From positions 23,344 to 87,343 of the forward strand of contig NZ_JANPLK010000003.1 in assembly GCF_031426495.1 (NCBI RefSeq): a stretch of 64,000 bases of DNA. The letters are read 5' to 3'. Below the pieces are notes generated by a model. The model worked only from the letters and a program-made list of their open reading frames with translations, did no database searches and was not told the DNA's origin. The position numbers and the translations under genes are program-made. The stretch comes from Gemmatimonas sp. Lineage in GTDB: Bacteria > Gemmatimonadota > Gemmatimonadetes > Gemmatimonadales > Gemmatimonadaceae. Of the stretch, positions 24,824 through 32,904 are shown one piece after another (the stretch's first letter is position 1; every line of letters begins with the position of its first letter).

Positions 24824-25947
24824 TCGACCATCACACCGTGCGGGCGGCGACCGTATTCGCGACACTGATCGCGCTGATGGGAACGACGGTACCGATCGCT
24901 GCGCAATCCGCTGTCAGCGACACCGCACGTCGCATCACCGTTGGTGCGTTCGTTGACGGGGTCTATGCCTTCGACGTCAATCGTCCGTCGACCCGTGATC
25001 GGGCCTTCACCACACAGCCCGCGCGGCACAATGAATTCAACATTAATCTCGCGTTCGTCGAGGCGAGATTGACCGGTGGTCGCGTACGAGGACGGGTGGC
25101 GCTGCAGGCCGGCACCTCCGTGCAGTCGAACTACGCGGCGGAGCCCCGTCAGGGCGCTGTGAGCGGAGATGTGCTGGCCCGCTCGCTGCAGGAGGCGTAC
25201 GCCGGCTTCCAGATTACGCCGCGCCTGTGGATCGACGGCGGCATCTTCTACTCGAACTCAGGGATGGAGGGCTGGGTCAGTCGCGACAATCCGGTGTACA
25301 CGCGATCGCTCGTGGCCGACTACTCGCCGTACTACTCCACCGGGGTGCGCGCCACATGGCAGGCCACGCCAGCACTCACGGCACGGGTGGATGTTGTGAA
25401 CGGATGGCAGAATATTTCGGAGAGCAACGACGACAAGAGCCTCGGCCTGCGATTCGATTGGGCGGCCACACCAGCCATGACGCTCGCGTGGTACGGCTAT
25501 GCCGGCAACGAGCCCCGCGCTCAGCGGCGTCTGTTCAACGGGGTTGGCCTCACCTCGCGAATCGCGGATCGCCTCGATGTGCTCGCGCAGTTCGACATCG
25601 GGGCGCAGCAGCGGCAGGACAGTGTGACCGCAACACGCACGAACCACGCGTGGTATGGCGCCACGCTCGTCGGTCGACTGTGGGTAAGTCCAGTCGTGGC
25701 GCTGTCGGCGCGCGTCGAACGTTTCGCCGATGCCGAGGGGGTGCTCGCGACAACCGCCACAGGGGTACCCTTCCGTACCAACGGCGCCTCAGTCGGCCTC
25801 GACATCCGCCCCGAGCCGACGATGCTCTGGCGCACCGAACTGCGCGGCTTGGCGGCCGACGGGGCCGTCTTTCCCAGTAGCCGTGACGCATCGGGATACG
25901 CACGCCGCAACGGCGTGTTCGTCACATCACTCGCGCTCACGTTCTGA
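24820..25947 (+). CDS. Outer-membrane porin-like beta-barrel protein of the kdp operon
   Basis: A 375-residue protein with a signal peptide (ATVFATLIALMGTTVPIAAQ, cleavage about residue 28) and a body of alternating hydrophobic/polar strands (RVRGRVALQAG; FQITPRLWIDGGIFYS; GVRATWQATPALTARVDVVNGW; LGLRFDWAATPAMTLAWYGYAG) ending in a terminal aromatic residue (LALTF), the outer-membrane insertion signal. This is the DUF1302/OprB-like porin type sometimes carried in kdp operons of diderm bacteria. It would let K+ cross the outer membrane when it is scarce. Its 4-bp overlap with kdpC supports co-translation. The barrel family is assigned from pattern only. Confidence 0.78.
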   Translation: MIDHHTVRAATVFATLIALMGTTVPIAAQSAVSDTARRITVGAFVDGVYAFDVNRPSTRDRAFTTQPARHNEFNINLAFVEARLTGGRVRGRVALQAGTSVQSNYAAEPRQGAVSGDVLARSLQEAYAGFQITPRLWIDGGIFYSNSGMEGWVSRDNPVYTRSLVADYSPYYSTGVRATWQATPALTARVDVVNGWQNISESNDDKSLGLRFDWAATPAMTLAWYGYAGNEPRAQRRLFNGVGLTSRIADRLDVLAQFDIGAQQRQDSVTATRTNHAWYGATLVGRLWVSPVVALSARVERFADAEGVLATTATGVPFRTNGASVGLDIRPEPTMLWRTELRGLAADGAVFPSSRDASGYARRNGVFVTSLALTF

Positions 25948-25951
25948 GTCG

Positions 25952-27115
25952 ATGTCACTCGTGCGCGCGCTCGTACGCGGTCGTCTGAAAGTCTACATCG
26001 GCTCGGCCGCCGGTGTGGGCAAGAGCTACCGCATGCTGCAGGAAGCACACGAGTTGTGTCGCCGCGGGGTCGACGTCGTGGTTGCCTTCATCGAAACGCA
26101 CGGCCGTCGCGAGACCGACGCGCAGGTGGGCGACCTTGAGGTGCTGCCGCGCCTGCAGCTGGAGTATCGCGGCGTCATGCTCGAAGCCCTCGATCTTGAC
26201 GGGCTTTTAGCGCGACGTCCGGCGGTTGCCATCATTGACGAGCTACCGCACACCAACGTGCCGGGACTTCGGCACGCCAAGCGGTGGGAAGACGTGCTGC
26301 TCCTGCTGGACGCGGGGATCAGTGTGATTACCGCGATGAATGTGCAGCATCTCGAATCGCTGAATGCGGTCGTGCAGCAGACGCTTGGTTTGGCGGTGCG
26401 GGAGACGGTGCCGGACTGGGTCCTGTCGCGGGCGGATCAAGTCGTCAATATCGATTTGACGGCGGCCGATCTTCGTCAGCGACTGACCGAAGGAAAGATC
26501 TATCGGGCGTCGCAGATCCCGCTCGCCCTCGAGAATTTCTTTACGGAGGAGCACCTCACTACCCTGCGTGAGTTGGCGCTCCGCGAGGTCGCGAGCTCGG
26601 TGGACCGTGAGCGCGAAGGCATCGTACGTCGCGAGACCGGACGCCACGCCACGGCACATGCGTCGGTCGATCGCATCATGGTTGGCATGGCGAGTCGCGC
26701 ACCGCGCAGCTCCGTGCTGCTACAGAAGGCCAGTCGGATCGCCGGTCGTCTCAACTCGGATTGGTATTGCGTGTACGTGCAGACGCCGCAGGAACGCGCC
26801 GATCGCATCGACCCGGTGGTGCAGCGGCGTCTCGTCGAGCACATGCAGATGGCTCAGCGCATGGGAGCGGATGTCGTAAAACTCGAAGGCACCGACGTGG
26901 CCGGCCTGCTGTGCCAGTTCGCGATGGAACATGGAGTGTCGCTGATCGTGATTGGCCAGAGCTATCGCCCGTGGTGGCTTCGCACGATCCGCCCGTCGAT
27001 CATGGATCGGCTGGTGCACAACCGTTTCGGACTCGATGTGCAGGTGGTCGGTGCCGAGGCGCCGCCGACGGCTGACGTTACGCAGGCGTTTGCGCAGGGT
27101 CGAACGAATGGGTAG
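25952..27115 (+). CDS. kdpD: KdpD N-terminal sensor module (KdpD + universal stress domain, no kinase)
   Basis: A 387-residue protein that covers only the cytoplasmic input half of KdpD. The KdpD domain has a Walker A loop GSAAGVGKS (17-25), FIETHGRRET and DELPHTNVPG (96-105). The universal-stress-protein-like domain (about 240-370) follows, with ending LIVIGQSYRPWWLR. The four transmembrane helices, GAF and histidine kinase of full KdpD (about 900 residues) are absent. The next gene, overlapping by 8 bp, may supply a degenerate kinase half. It probably senses cytoplasmic K+ or c-di-AMP, as known for KdpD-N domains; the ligand here is not proven. Confidence 0.85.
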   Translation: MSLVRALVRGRLKVYIGSAAGVGKSYRMLQEAHELCRRGVDVVVAFIETHGRRETDAQVGDLEVLPRLQLEYRGVMLEALDLDGLLARRPAVAIIDELPHTNVPGLRHAKRWEDVLLLLDAGISVITAMNVQHLESLNAVVQQTLGLAVRETVPDWVLSRADQVVNIDLTAADLRQRLTEGKIYRASQIPLALENFFTEEHLTTLRELALREVASSVDREREGIVRRETGRHATAHASVDRIMVGMASRAPRSSVLLQKASRIAGRLNSDWYCVYVQTPQERADRIDPVVQRRLVEHMQMAQRMGADVVKLEGTDVAGLLCQFAMEHGVSLIVIGQSYRPWWLRTIRPSIMDRLVHNRFGLDVQVVGAEAPPTADVTQAFAQGRTNG

Positions 27116-27983
27116 GCGCGGACGGCTGACACTGGCCGTTGCGCCGTCGGTGATCGGGCTGCTGCTCATCGCGGCACTTGGTTACTGGGGGGAGCTCGGG
27201 CGGGCGGTACCAACCCTCGTGCTCATCACCGGCGTGCTCGCCGCGCTGAGCGCGATGGGCATCGGGGTCTGGATCGCCCGTCAAGTCGATCCGGCCACGA
27301 TGCAGAAGGCCCTGCAGTCGGTCCGAGACGCCGCCGACCGCGACATCGCCCACGCGCAGGCAGGGGCCGACGAGCACCGTCAGATGCTCGAACAGATCGT
27401 GGCGTCCATGAGCGAGCGGGTGCGTGAGGTGCAGCTCCCGTTGCACATCCTGCTCGACACGCCGTTTGGCGCCCTGAACGAAAATCAGGAAGAGCTGTTG
27501 GGCGCTGCGCGGCAGTCGGCCGAGGCTGCTGATGCGGAACTGCGCCTGCTGCGTCGGCTGCTCGACGAGCCGACCATGCGGCGAGCCGAGGCGGAGGCGA
27601 TCACGGTGACGGCTCTTCTCGCGCCGGCGCTCGCGGTGGTGGCTTCCGCGGCGGAGGTCGCGCTCGTGCGGCTGGTCGTCGACGTACTCGCCGATCTGCC
27701 GCCCGTGCGCGTGCCGGTGTCGGCTGTCCAGGAAAGCCTGGCGACGGTCTTGCTCGAACTTCTGGCCTCCCTCCCGAGAGGATCCGATCTCGGTCTGAGC
27801 GCCCGGATCGAGGGAGACGTGGTCGCGCTACGCATCGTGCCGCCTCTCGACTTGAGCGCGCCATCGTTCCGTTTGCGGCTCGCCCTCCAACTGCTGCAGC
27901 AGTACACCGCGACCACGGTGGATCAGCCGTCGGGCGGTCTGCTCCGCTTTCCCGTTACCGATCTGCTCGAACGCGTCGGGTAG
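27108..27983 (+). CDS. Membrane histidine-kinase-like protein with degenerate catalytic domain
   Basis: A 291-residue protein with two N-terminal transmembrane helices (VAPSVIGLLLIAALGYWG; PTLVLITGVLAALSAMGIGVWIA), a coiled-coil linker, then a segment VQLPLHILLDTPFGALNENQEEL that resembles the H-box of histidine kinases (HELRTPL), with one extra residue. The C-terminal part has the shape of an ATPase domain (RLVVDVLADLPPVRVPVSAVQESLATVLLELLAS), but I find no N-box (NxxxN), no DxGxG and no G2 motif. It could be a receiver partner, phosphatase or structural half of a split KdpD. It is translated from a start inside the kdpD end. Kinase activity is doubtful. Confidence 0.6.
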   Translation: MGRRGRLTLAVAPSVIGLLLIAALGYWGELGRAVPTLVLITGVLAALSAMGIGVWIARQVDPATMQKALQSVRDAADRDIAHAQAGADEHRQMLEQIVASMSERVREVQLPLHILLDTPFGALNENQEELLGAARQSAEAADAELRLLRRLLDEPTMRRAEAEAITVTALLAPALAVVASAAEVALVRLVVDVLADLPPVRVPVSAVQESLATVLLELLASLPRGSDLGLSARIEGDVVALRIVPPLDLSAPSFRLRLALQLLQQYTATTVDQPSGGLLRFPVTDLLERVG

Positions 27984-28240
27984 GTAACGCTTTGTGCGCA
28001 GTACGGAGATCCCCATTGGCCCGGGCGACGTAGGACGTACATTGAAATCAGCAATCGCGGCGGATGACGTTACCGACCGTCGCACGGCGCGTCATAAAAC
28101 ACGACGGCACGCAATTCGCGTAGCTACCAAACTGTGCAGCACTTCAATCGCTGGCCGCGACTCCAATCCTCGCATTGAAACGCGTGCTGGTGAAGCCCGA
28201 CGTCCCGGCGGAAACGCTTAGGGGCGTCGTGGTGCTTTTA
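27984..28240. other. Intergenic region between the kdp locus and the palindrome
   Basis: This 257-bp stretch of lower GC separates converging genes. It contains a short open frame but no coding sequence I can support. There is no recognisable RNA gene, and no promoter I would defend. Confidence 0.5.
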
Positions 28241-28324
28241 TAACTGCGAAGTAAGAAGTAGGGGGTAGAGAGTACGGGGTAATCCCCGCTCCCTACCCCC
28301 TACTCCGTACCCCTTACTTCGCCG

Positions 28325-28327
<3 letters not shown>
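28241..28327. terminator. Long imperfect palindrome including the sucB stop codon
   Basis: The left arm (from 28241, TAACTGCGAAGTAAG) pairs with the right arm ending at 28327 (CTTACTTCGCCGTTA). Further in, the AGTAGGGGGTAG and CTACCCCCTACT blocks pair, with an 8-nt bulge in the right arm. The loop is about 5-10 nt. The TAA stop codon of sucB (28325-28327 on the minus strand) lies in the base of the stem and is mirrored on the other side. It probably terminates both the kdp transcript and sucB. Confidence 0.6.
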
Positions 28328-29548
<1,221 letters not shown>

Positions 29549-29701
29549 GTGGCGTGACGGTCGTGGTGAACAGTCCGGGGAGCGTAATCCTTCCAATATA
29601 GGCCTCGGACCGCCATGACAGGGGGTGCCGACGCCGCACTCCCATTTCGTCGCGAGGCAGCGGAGATTCCTCGAAGACGTCCACCTTCTTCCCAACCCGT
29701 C

Positions 29702-30748
29702 ATGACCATGCGTGCCCTGACGATCGATGCTCATGGCGGCCTCGACCAGCTTCGCGTCCGCGACGACCTGCCTGTGCCGGCGCTTGACGGCCCCGACAGT
29801 GTGCGCGTGCGGATCAAGGCGGCGGCCATCAACCGGCTGGACCTGTGGGTGCTCGGCGGAATTCCCGGGGTCAAGATTCAGCCGGGTTGGGTGCTCGGCT
29901 CCGACGGGGCCGGGGTGATCGATGCCGTCGGCGATGCGGTGCAGGGCATCGCGCCCGGGGATCATGTGATCCTGAATCCGGGGCTGGTGGACCGCCGCTG
30001 CCAGTGCGAGTACTGCCGCGATGGTGACCAGCCGCTCTGTCTCACTTATGGCATCATGGGCGAGCATCGCCATGGTACGATTGCCGATTACGTGGTGGTG
30101 CCCGCCGACAACGTCCGCATCATTCCCCATACGATTCCGTTCGAGACGGCGGCGGCGTTTCCGCTGGCCACGCTTACCGCTTGGCGGATGATCGTGACCC
30201 GCGCCCGGGTGCAGCCCAGCGATCACGTGCTGATCTGGGGCATTGGCGGCGGGGTGGCGCTGGCGGCGCTGCAGATCGTAAAGCGTATTGGCGCCACGGC
30301 CTGGGTGACCTCGAGCCGTGCGGACAAGCTGGCGAAAGCGCAGGCGCTCGGTGCCGATCATCTCCTCGACCACACCCATCCAGACCTCGGGAGAGAGATC
30401 CGTGCCCGGACCTCCAAGCGTGGCGTGGACGTGGTGATCGACTCGGTGGGTGAAGCCACGTGGTCGCAGTCGTTGGTCGCGCTCGGCAAGCGGGGGCGTC
30501 TGGTGACGTGTGGCGGCACCAGCGGACCGTTCGTGCAGCTCGACGTGCGCCGGATGTTCTGGAATCAGTGGACGCTGATGGGGTCGACCATGGGGAACGA
30601 CGCTGAGTTCGACGCGATGACCGCGCTCTTTCGCGAGGGGGACCTGATGCCGCCGGTGGACTCGGTGTGGTCGATCGAGGACTCGGCCCAGGCCTTCGAA
30701 CGGCTCTCGTCGGGCGGGCAGTTCGGCAAAGTCGTCGTACGCCTGTGA
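29702..30748 (+). CDS. Zinc-dependent alcohol dehydrogenase / quinone oxidoreductase (MDR family)
   Basis: A 348-residue medium-chain dehydrogenase. The N-terminal GroES-like domain has LGSDGAGVIDAVGDAVQGIAPGDHVILNP and a four-Cys structural zinc lobe (RCQCEYCRDGDQPLC). The NAD(P)-binding domain has LIWGIGGGVALAALQIVKRIGA. The catalytic-zinc Cys of classical ADHs near residue 40 is replaced (AAAINRLDLWVLGG), as in some zinc-containing MDRs. It reduces an aldehyde, ketone or enone, or oxidises the matching alcohol; the substrate is unknown. Two ATGs (29702, 29708) are possible. Its stop overlaps the next GTG as GTGA, coupling it to the small zinc-ribbon protein. Confidence 0.88.
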   Translation: MTMRALTIDAHGGLDQLRVRDDLPVPALDGPDSVRVRIKAAAINRLDLWVLGGIPGVKIQPGWVLGSDGAGVIDAVGDAVQGIAPGDHVILNPGLVDRRCQCEYCRDGDQPLCLTYGIMGEHRHGTIADYVVVPADNVRIIPHTIPFETAAAFPLATLTAWRMIVTRARVQPSDHVLIWGIGGGVALAALQIVKRIGATAWVTSSRADKLAKAQALGADHLLDHTHPDLGREIRARTSKRGVDVVIDSVGEATWSQSLVALGKRGRLVTCGGTSGPFVQLDVRRMFWNQWTLMGSTMGNDAEFDAMTALFREGDLMPPVDSVWSIEDSAQAFERLSSGGQFGKVVVRL

Positions 30749-30969
30749 CCGAAACGGCGCGCTTCACGTCGGCCGAGGAGAAGGCCATGCGGGAGATGGT
30801 GCAGAGCGGGGAGATCCCGCTCTGCCCGCGATGCGCGGTGCTCATGACGCAGCGGGCGATCGGCGGCGGGTCGTTCGGCTTGGGGTATCACCGGCAGCGG
30901 GAGTGGCTCCTCTGCCCACAGTGCCGCCGTAGCGTCATCTTTGATGTGAAGCGGGGAACGCGACTCTAA
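30745..30969 (+). CDS. Small CxxC zinc-ribbon-like protein
   Basis: A 74-residue protein with a GTG start inside the stop codon region of the MDR gene (GTGA). It has IPLCPRCAVLM and LLCPQCRRSVIFDV, two CxxC pairs about 30 residues apart, consistent with one zinc site. No membrane segment. Family not recognised. Tight coupling to the dehydrogenase suggests a partner or regulator, but this is context only. Confidence 0.6.
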   Translation: MTETARFTSAEEKAMREMVQSGEIPLCPRCAVLMTQRAIGGGSFGLGYHRQREWLLCPQCRRSVIFDVKRGTRL

Positions 30970-30993
30970 AAGGGCTCGTTTCCGTCGTGACGG

Positions 30994-31944
30994 GTGTTTC
31001 GCTACTTTCCAGCAGGTCCGCAGGCACCCCCTCTCCATTTGACTTTGTTACAGCAACAATTTCCCGACTCTCTGCAGTTCGCGGCCACCGCGACGCAGAC
31101 AGACTCGGGTCAGGCCGCTCTTACGTCCACGTTCACCGAACGTCTCGAACAGAGCTTCGCGCTGCTCGGGGAATTCGTGCCCGCGCTGTTCGGCGCACTC
31201 GTCATTCTCTTTGCCGGCTATCTCGTGGCGAAGGTGATCGAGAAGGGCACCGGGCGCTTGCTGCGCCGCCTGCATTTCAATCAGCTGCTCGAGCGCGGCG
31301 GGGTGATGCAAGCCGTCGAGCGTTCGGGTTCGCACATGAATCCCGCGAAGGTCATCGCCAATCTGCTGTTCTGGTGCGTGATGTTCGCCGTGCTGCTCGT
31401 GGCGGCGAATGCGATCGGTCTCGAGTCGCTGGCCAATGTGTTCTCCGAGCTTGTGAGCTACATCCCGAGTGTGATCGCGGCGATCGTGATCATCATTCTC
31501 GGTATCGTCCTTGGCGGATTCGTCGGTGGCCTCATCATGGCGTCGGCGGGCGGATTGCACGGCGGTCCGTGGCTGGCGCGTACGGGTCGCGCCGGTGTGA
31601 TCGTGCTCGCGGTGTTCATGGCGTTGCAGGAATTGGGCATCGCCACGGATATCGTCACGACGGCGTTTGCGATCCTGTTCGGTGCGGTGGCGCTGGCGTT
31701 GTCTCTGTCGTTCGGCCTGGGCAATCGTGAACTGGCGGGCGAAGTCACGCGCGAGTGGTATCAGCGATATCAGGCCGAACGTCGTGCGATCGACGCCGAA
31801 GCGGCCGCCGACGAAGCAGAAGAGCTGGCCGAAGAGACGTCGGAAGACGAGACCGCCGAGATGCCGATGCCGGAGCCGCCGGTGAGAGTGGCGAAAACGC
31901 CGGTCACGGTGGATGCGCGACCGTTCGGAGCGAGCACGCCTTGA
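30994..31944 (+). CDS. MscS-like/TM-helix membrane protein (mechanosensitive channel-related)
   Basis: A 316-residue protein with about four transmembrane helices: LGEFVPALFGALVILFAGYLVAKVIEKG, ANLLFWCVMFAVLLVAANAIGL, IPSVIAAIVIIILGIVLGGFVGGL, and TTAFAILFGAVALALSLSFGLG. The pattern, with GYLVAKVIEKGTGRLLRR after TM1, matches the conserved TM-helix repeats found in small mechanosensitive-channel-like proteins without the large MscS beta domain. An acidic C-terminal tail (EAAADEAEELAEETSEDETAE) extends into the cytoplasm. Its role is probably osmotic safety or ion conductance. It overlaps the next gene as TGATG. Confidence 0.75.
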   Translation: MFRYFPAGPQAPPLHLTLLQQQFPDSLQFAATATQTDSGQAALTSTFTERLEQSFALLGEFVPALFGALVILFAGYLVAKVIEKGTGRLLRRLHFNQLLERGGVMQAVERSGSHMNPAKVIANLLFWCVMFAVLLVAANAIGLESLANVFSELVSYIPSVIAAIVIIILGIVLGGFVGGLIMASAGGLHGGPWLARTGRAGVIVLAVFMALQELGIATDIVTTAFAILFGAVALALSLSFGLGNRELAGEVTREWYQRYQAERRAIDAEAAADEAEELAEETSEDETAEMPMPEPPVRVAKTPVTVDARPFGASTP

Positions 31945-32768
31945 TGACGGTGAAGGCGTGGGTCTTGGCAGGATTGTTGGTGGCACCTTTTGCCCAGATC
32001 CGCGCACAGACAGATAGCACGGCGGCGACGGCGGCGTATCTCGCGGCGGAGACGCGAAGCGACGCCCAGCGCTTGAACACGTTGCGCCGAGAGTACCTCG
32101 CGCGCTCCGCCTGGGCCGACCTTGGTGACCGGTGCAATCCCGGCTCGCTTCGCGTCTTCCCGAAAGACACGACGCCGGACCTGCAGAAGGCGCTGCAGGC
32201 GATGGTCGAGCGGATGGAGCAGACGATCGTGTTGTATGGGGCTGGCAGCGCGCTGGCGACCCCCGAGGCACGGGCGCTGCTGCGCGTGGTGGTCGGCTGG
32301 GAAGCGGGAATCGACCGACCGCGCTGGGATGAGGACGGGACGGGGGTGCATCGCGCCGTGGCCACCGGCCTGACCGGCGATGTGCCTGATCCGACCAAGC
32401 CGGGCTGTCTGCCGTCACCCGTCATGGGTGACACGGTCACCTTCGTGGTGCCCGGTTTCGCCGACATGGACTTCCCGAAGGCGCCGCGGCCGCGGGTGAA
32501 GGCGTACTTCGGGCCGGAAGGACAGCAGCGGGCCCGCGACGAATTCTTCACGGCGGTGGGCGCCAAGAATCCGAGCGCCGATCTGTCGTACATCGTGGTG
32601 GCGCCGATGGTGATCTGGCGGGACTACGCGGTGGTCGGGGTGAACCGTCCGCGCGAGCGGGGCGGAATCGCGGTGGGCTCGGGGAGCAACGGTGGCGCCG
32701 CGTATCTGCTGCGCCGGGTCGGCGGCGAGTGGCGGCTGCTCTCGATCGTACGCAGCTGGGGCGCCTGA
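31944..32768 (+). CDS. Hypothetical secreted protein
   Basis: A 274-residue protein with a cleavable signal peptide (VLAGLLVAPFAQIRAQ). The body contains single W and Y patches and two cysteines (GDRCNPG; KPGCLPS) that could form a disulfide. No catalytic motif or family recognised. It is translationally coupled to the preceding membrane protein. A C-terminal beta segment (GGAAYLLRRVGGEWRLLSIVRSWGA) resembles NTF2-like or SH3-like ends, which is a guess only. The 136 bp after it hold the gyrA promoter. Confidence 0.65.
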   Translation: MTVKAWVLAGLLVAPFAQIRAQTDSTAATAAYLAAETRSDAQRLNTLRREYLARSAWADLGDRCNPGSLRVFPKDTTPDLQKALQAMVERMEQTIVLYGAGSALATPEARALLRVVVGWEAGIDRPRWDEDGTGVHRAVATGLTGDVPDPTKPGCLPSPVMGDTVTFVVPGFADMDFPKAPRPRVKAYFGPEGQQRARDEFFTAVGAKNPSADLSYIVVAPMVIWRDYAVVGVNRPRERGGIAVGSGSNGGAAYLLRRVGGEWRLLSIVRSWGA

Positions 32769-32813
32769 CTCCGGTTGAGTTTCTAAGTCGTTGAAATGCA
32801 TTAGGTTATGCCA

Positions 32814-32853
32814 GACCCGACGCGTTGTTTTTACGCCTCGGGTCGTGTATATT
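32814..32853 (+). promoter_or_regulatory. gyrA promoter with the -35 box in the loop of an inverted repeat
   Basis: TTGTTT (32825-32830) and TATATT (32848-32853) are spaced by exactly 17 bp, a good sigma-70 promoter, ending 51 bp before the gyrA ATG. The -35 lies in the 9-nt loop of an inverted repeat: arms GACCCGACGCG (32814-32824) and CGCCTCGGGTC (32834-32844) match at 10 of 11 positions. The DNA could extrude as a cruciform under negative supercoiling. Confidence 0.6.
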
Positions 32854-32904
32854 TAAAGGCTGTCGATCAAAGTTGCGGACCACGTCTCTCCTGCCCGACG
32901 TCAC

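Noticed and set aside
27994..28221. 75-codon open frame between the kdp locus and sucB
   Set aside because: No ribosome-binding site, no conserved-looking composition, and it runs into the intergenic palindrome region; not supported as a gene.
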